From contig NZ_JAKILD010000008.1 in assembly GCF_023283825.1 (NCBI RefSeq), positions 1-64,000 on the forward strand: DNA of 64,000 nt. The letters run 5' to 3'. The notes beneath the pieces were generated by a model. It saw only the letters and a list, made by a program, of their open reading frames with translations, searched no databases and was not told the origin of the DNA. This DNA comes from Shewanella olleyana (lineage in GTDB: Bacteria; Pseudomonadota; Gammaproteobacteria; Enterobacterales; Shewanellaceae). Positions 60,897-64,000 of this stretch are shown one piece after another (position 1 is the stretch's first letter; each line of letters opens with the position of its first letter). The position numbers and the translations under genes are program-made.

Positions 60897-62357
60897 GTGA
60901 CAGCGATTAATCAATTATATCCTCAGCCGCTATGGCAATGGTTTGAACAGATTTGTTCTATTCCTCATCCTTCAAAGTTCGAACAAGCATTAAGTGAACA
61001 TATCCAGCAGTGGGCAAAGTCAAAAAGCTTAAGCGTTGAAGAAGATAGCGTTGGCAACCTCATCATTAAGAAGCCTGCTTTTCCTGGTATGGAAGATCGC
61101 AAAGTTGTGGTATTGCAAGCCCATATCGATATGGTGCCGCAAAAAAATGCAGACAAAGAACATGATTTTGAAAAGGATCCAATTGAAGCCTATATCGATG
61201 GTGAATGGGTAAAAGCTAATGGCACCACACTGGGCGCTGATAATGGCATTGGTATGGCGTCAGCATTGGCTGTGTTAGGTGCAAATGACATCAAACATGG
61301 TCCATTAGAAGTGTTGTTGACCATTGATGAAGAAGCAGGAATGACAGGTGCTTTTGGCCTTGAAGCAGGCATGTTAGATGCAGACATTTTAATTAATACC
61401 GACTCTGAGCAAGAAGGCGAAATTTATATGGGCTGTGCTGGCGGTGTAGATGCACAGCTAAGCGTACCTATGTCGTGGCAAGCTCCTGAGCAAACTAACG
61501 CAAGTTTCAGCCTAACCCTATCTGGCCTTAAAGGCGGCCATTCAGGGGTTAACATTCATTTAGGTCGTGGCAATGCCAACAAACTACTGGCGCGTTTCTT
61601 ATTTAGCTATGCAGACGAACTTGCGCTAGAGCTAGTTAACTTTACTGGTGGCTCACTGCGTAACGCAATTCCTCGTGAAGCTAGCATCAGCTTTATGCTA
61701 CCCAGTGACAACAAAGCCAAACTTGAACAAGCTATTGCTGAGTTCCAAGCAATTGTACGTGCAGAGTTATCGATTGCCGATCCAGATATGTTGCTCACAT
61801 TAGCAACTGTGGATGTGCCAGAAAAAGTCATGAGTGAAGATGCGCAAAATACCTTAGTTGATTTACTCCATGCATGTCCGAATGGCGTTATGCGCATGAG
61901 TGATGAAGTCGAAGGTGTGACTGAAACATCATTAAACGTAGGTGTCATCAACACTGAAAATGAATCTGTTGAAGTCTTATGTCTGATTCGTTCATTAATC
62001 GACTCAGGTCGTGTTGAGATTGAAACCCAGCTAACAGCGCTTGCTAACCTTTCGGGAGCAAGTATTGGTTTATCGGGTGCTTACCCAGGCTGGAAACCAG
62101 ATAATAACTCACCAGTTATGGCCATTGTTCGTGACACTTACAATGATATCTATAAAAAAGACCCAACAATCATGGTGATCCATGCTGGTCTTGAGTGTGG
62201 ATTATTTAAAGAGCCTTACCCAACAATGGATATGGTTTCTATCGGCCCAACCATTCGCTTCCCACACAGTCCTGATGAAATGGTCAACATCACTACCGTT
62301 GGTCAATACTGGGAGCTGTTGTTAGCGGTTCTTGAGCGTATTCCAGCTAAAGACTAA
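60897..62357 (+). CDS. pepD: Aminoacyl-histidine dipeptidase PepD
   Basis: PepD (M20 family) hydrolyses Xaa-His dipeptides such as carnosine in the cytosol. The 486 residues have metal ligands in LQAHIDMVPQK (about 77-87), GADNGIG, and IDEEAGMTGA (about 148-157), plus GLKGGHSGVNIH in the lid domain. The start is a GTG at 60897, supported by AGGGAG five bases upstream and by agreement in length with E. coli PepD (485). It ends at a strong terminator. Confidence 0.96.
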   Translation: MTAINQLYPQPLWQWFEQICSIPHPSKFEQALSEHIQQWAKSKSLSVEEDSVGNLIIKKPAFPGMEDRKVVVLQAHIDMVPQKNADKEHDFEKDPIEAYIDGEWVKANGTTLGADNGIGMASALAVLGANDIKHGPLEVLLTIDEEAGMTGAFGLEAGMLDADILINTDSEQEGEIYMGCAGGVDAQLSVPMSWQAPEQTNASFSLTLSGLKGGHSGVNIHLGRGNANKLLARFLFSYADELALELVNFTGGSLRNAIPREASISFMLPSDNKAKLEQAIAEFQAIVRAELSIADPDMLLTLATVDVPEKVMSEDAQNTLVDLLHACPNGVMRMSDEVEGVTETSLNVGVINTENESVEVLCLIRSLIDSGRVEIETQLTALANLSGASIGLSGAYPGWKPDNNSPVMAIVRDTYNDIYKKDPTIMVIHAGLECGLFKEPYPTMDMVSIGPTIRFPHSPDEMVNITTVGQYWELLLAVLERIPAKD

Positions 62358-62388
62358 TTTTTGAAATTTAGAAACTCGTCTTTATCTG

Positions 62389-62419
62389 ACAAAAAGCTGC
62401 CATCTGGCAGCTTTTTTAT
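62389..62419 (+). terminator. pepD terminator
   Basis: AAAAAGCTGCC-ATCT-GGCAGCTTTTTT, a perfect hairpin with T6, about 35 bp after pepD. Confidence 0.92.
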
Positions 62420-62479
62420 TGTTGGGCAATGATGTTTGCTATTTCGAATTTGAGTTTTGATTTTTATTTTGTATCTGGA

Positions 62480-63568
62480 TTAAAAGTTTAAATCTAATTG
62501 CTCATTATGTTGGGACGATTCTGTAGTTTCCTGTGTGATATCCGCTAAACCTACCGATACACCCACCAATCTTATTCCGCGACCATTGGCTCGCTCTAAT
62601 GCTTGAGCCAACAACTCCTGAAACAAATTAATGGCTATCTCATCACTGCGATGCTCTATGGTAGTTTGTTTAAAATCGTTAAACTTTAGCTTCACCACTT
62701 GTTTATGGATCTGTCTGTCTTTAGCACTTCGGAGAACCCTAGCAATCAGCTCTTGAATAAGTTGTGGCATGACAGTATTACATTGCTCTAGGGTAAAAAT
62801 GTCTTGTGCAAGTGTCGTTTCAACACCCACTGATTTACGAATTCTATTTGGGCTAATCAATCGATTATCAATACCTTGTGAACGCTCGATTAACACGCGG
62901 CCAAACTTACCAAATGCTCCAATTAACTTATCATTTGGGTACTGCTGCACATCACCGCACGTATTCAACCCTAATGCTGCCAATTTAGCCGAGGTAACTT
63001 TGCCCACACCTGGAATTTTATTTAATGTCAGAGGCTTTACAAAATCTGCGATAGCATCAGGCGGGATCACATACTGGCCATTAGGTTTATTCAAATCTGA
63101 TGCTATTTTGGCTAAAAATTTGATAGGCGCTACCCCTGCAGATGCTGTTAGACCTGTGACTTCAAAAATCTCTTGCCGAATAGCCTTTGCAATCAAAGTC
63201 GCACTCCCCTTGCACTCATCACAATCGGTGACATCAAGGTAGGCTTCATCTAACGACAAGGGCTCAACCAAATCCGTATAACGATGAAAAATTTCTCGAA
63301 TTTGAACAGAAACGGATTTATATACATCCATTCGACCGGGAACTAAGGTGAGATCGGGGCAAAGTTTAAGAGCGTGATAGCTCGACATCGCTGAGCGAAC
63401 CCCAAATTCACGTGCTTCATAGTTACAGGTACTAATAACACCTCTGCGATCGCTTCGACCGCCCACAGCAAGCGGCTTACCGCGCAGTTCTGGAAAATCT
63501 CGCATTTCCACTGCAGCAAAATAACAATCCATGTCGATATGAATAATTTTTCGCATACTAGAGGTCAT
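62480..63568 (-). CDS. dinB: DNA polymerase IV (DinB)
   Basis: DinB is a Y-family error-prone polymerase that bypasses DNA lesions. The 362-residue protein has [13 protein letters not shown] (about 9-21) and [10 protein letters not shown] (about 104-113), which contain the catalytic acidic residues, followed by HhH thumb and little-finger domains. Neither of the ATGs at 63568 and 63556 has a strong ribosome binding site; the second gives an N-terminus like E. coli DinB. A LexA box lies about 140 bp upstream. The gene has no visible partner. Confidence 0.96.
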   Translation of the reverse strand: MTSSMRKIIHIDMDCYFAAVEMRDFPELRGKPLAVGGRSDRRGVISTCNYEAREFGVRSAMSSYHALKLCPDLTLVPGRMDVYKSVSVQIREIFHRYTDLVEPLSLDEAYLDVTDCDECKGSATLIAKAIRQEIFEVTGLTASAGVAPIKFLAKIASDLNKPNGQYVIPPDAIADFVKPLTLNKIPGVGKVTSAKLAALGLNTCGDVQQYPNDKLIGAFGKFGRVLIERSQGIDNRLISPNRIRKSVGVETTLAQDIFTLEQCNTVMPQLIQELIARVLRSAKDRQIHKQVVKLKFNDFKQTTIEHRSDEIAINLFQELLAQALERANGRGIRLVGVSVGLADITQETTESSQHNEQLDLNF

Positions 63569-63706
63569 TGTTAATCAGCTTCAAAGGTGAGTGAGTTATT
63601 CAGTCCAGACAACATGATTACAAAAGGCATCACTGACATCTGTTGCAGTTTAAGTTAGGAGGTTATTTCTAAATAATAACTAAAACAGAAAACCATGTAC
63701 ACAAAA

Positions 63707-63726
63707 TACTGTATATAAAAACAGTG
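63707..63726. promoter_or_regulatory. LexA (SOS) box
   Basis: TACTGTATATAAAAACAGTG matches the LexA consensus TACTGTATATATATACAGTA with few changes, and both CTG...CAG half-sites are intact. It lies upstream of dinB, an SOS gene in many proteobacteria. Confidence 0.85.
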
Positions 63727-63848
63727 CCAGTGTTAATACTTATCTCTGAGATTAGTTTAAGCATGAGCAACTGCCTTTTAAGCTATTGTTTATTGATTGG
63801 CTTTAATAATTAGGCAGAACGCTGAGAAAGCAAAACAATCAAAAATAA

Positions 63849-63884
63849 AAAAGCCCAAGCTGTTATAAACAGTTGGGCTTTGGC
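63849..63884 (-). terminator. Bacterioferritin gene terminator
   Basis: AAAGCCCAACTG...CAGCTTGGGCTTTTTT-type hairpin with T6 on the minus strand, about 20 bp after the bacterioferritin stop codon. Confidence 0.88.
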
Positions 63885-63904
63885 ATTAAAATGTGTAAAA
63901 CAAA

Positions 63905-64000
63905 TTACATTTTAGTTTGTAGGTAGTTTTGTAAGCCTACACGGTCAATCAAGCGAATTTGTTTTTCTAACCAATACATGTGATCTGATTCTGTATCGTC
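63905..64000 (-). CDS. bfr: Bacterioferritin, C-terminal end (partial)
   Basis: The last 31 codons of a gene that runs off the right edge. The residues [15 protein letters not shown]...[12 protein letters not shown] match the end of bacterioferritin: the final helix and the VGLQNYLQ motif. Bacterioferritin is a 24-subunit haem-containing iron store. The subunit type (ferroxidase or haem-ligand form) cannot be told from this fragment. Confidence 0.88.
   Translation of the reverse strand, partial: DDTESDHMYWLEKQIRLIDRVGLQNYLQTKM

Larger units (their letters stand above)
63569..63904. promoter_or_regulatory. Gap upstream of dinB
   Basis: The 336 bp hold the LexA box at 63707 and the terminator of the bacterioferritin gene at its right end. 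No other gene is seen. Confidence 0.6.

Overview
The window reads as chromosomal core DNA of a marine gammaproteobacterium, most probably Shewanella or a close relative. This is inferred from protein sequence, from moderate AT-richness and from gene order; no 16S rRNA gene is present to settle it. Nearly all genes are housekeeping genes on the minus strand. There are no transposases, phage genes or CRISPR arrays. Three genes concern cyclic-di-GMP: two PilZ proteins (353-712 and 3469-5859) and one GGDEF-EAL protein (23466-25502).

Region 1 (about 1-19421) follows the E. coli order prfC-yjjV-deoCABD-smp-serB-radA. It carries radA, serB divergent from smp, the deoC-deoA-deoB-deoD nucleoside catabolic operon, and then tsx (outer-membrane nucleoside channel) and a nupC-type transporter. 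Together these take up nucleosides and convert them to bases and sugar phosphates. A TatD nuclease and prfC follow. Region 2 (19610-33776) is the RNA and translation block: nlpI, pnp, rpsO, truB, rbfA, infB, nusA, rimP, initiator tRNA-Met, tRNA-Leu(GAG), secG and tpiA. A GGDEF-EAL gene on the opposite strand separates rpsO from pnp. Region 3 (33954-52418) holds glmM, folP, ftsH, rlmE, yhbY, greA, carB, carA, dapB, fklB, an M48 lipoprotein protease, a DEAD-box helicase, dnaJ and dnaK. Good sigma-32 promoters precede dnaK and rlmE-ftsH. Region 4 (52692-64000) holds an EamA transporter, a small membrane protein, proA-proB, a purine permease, an M17 aminopeptidase, pepD, dinB with a LexA box upstream, and the 3' end of a bacterioferritin gene.

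The least ordinary material lies between genes. (a) At 58424-58960 (minus strand) there is a self-contained unit: a promoter overlapped by a HexR-like palindrome, a leader with three GGA hairpins, a 32-codon ORF with a good ribosome binding site, a structured 3' region and a strong terminator. It looks like an mRNA for a small protein or a dual-function RNA, and is the best candidate for something undescribed. (b) Two copies of a palindromic MITE-like element (7135-7410 and 47362-47625) differ by paired changes that preserve their stems. A third, different palindrome (20727-20900) shares one hairpin module with them. (c) Short tandem duplications recur beside genes, and one series of 15-bp repeats lies inside glmM, giving that enzyme a KKQQD-repeat N-terminal tail.
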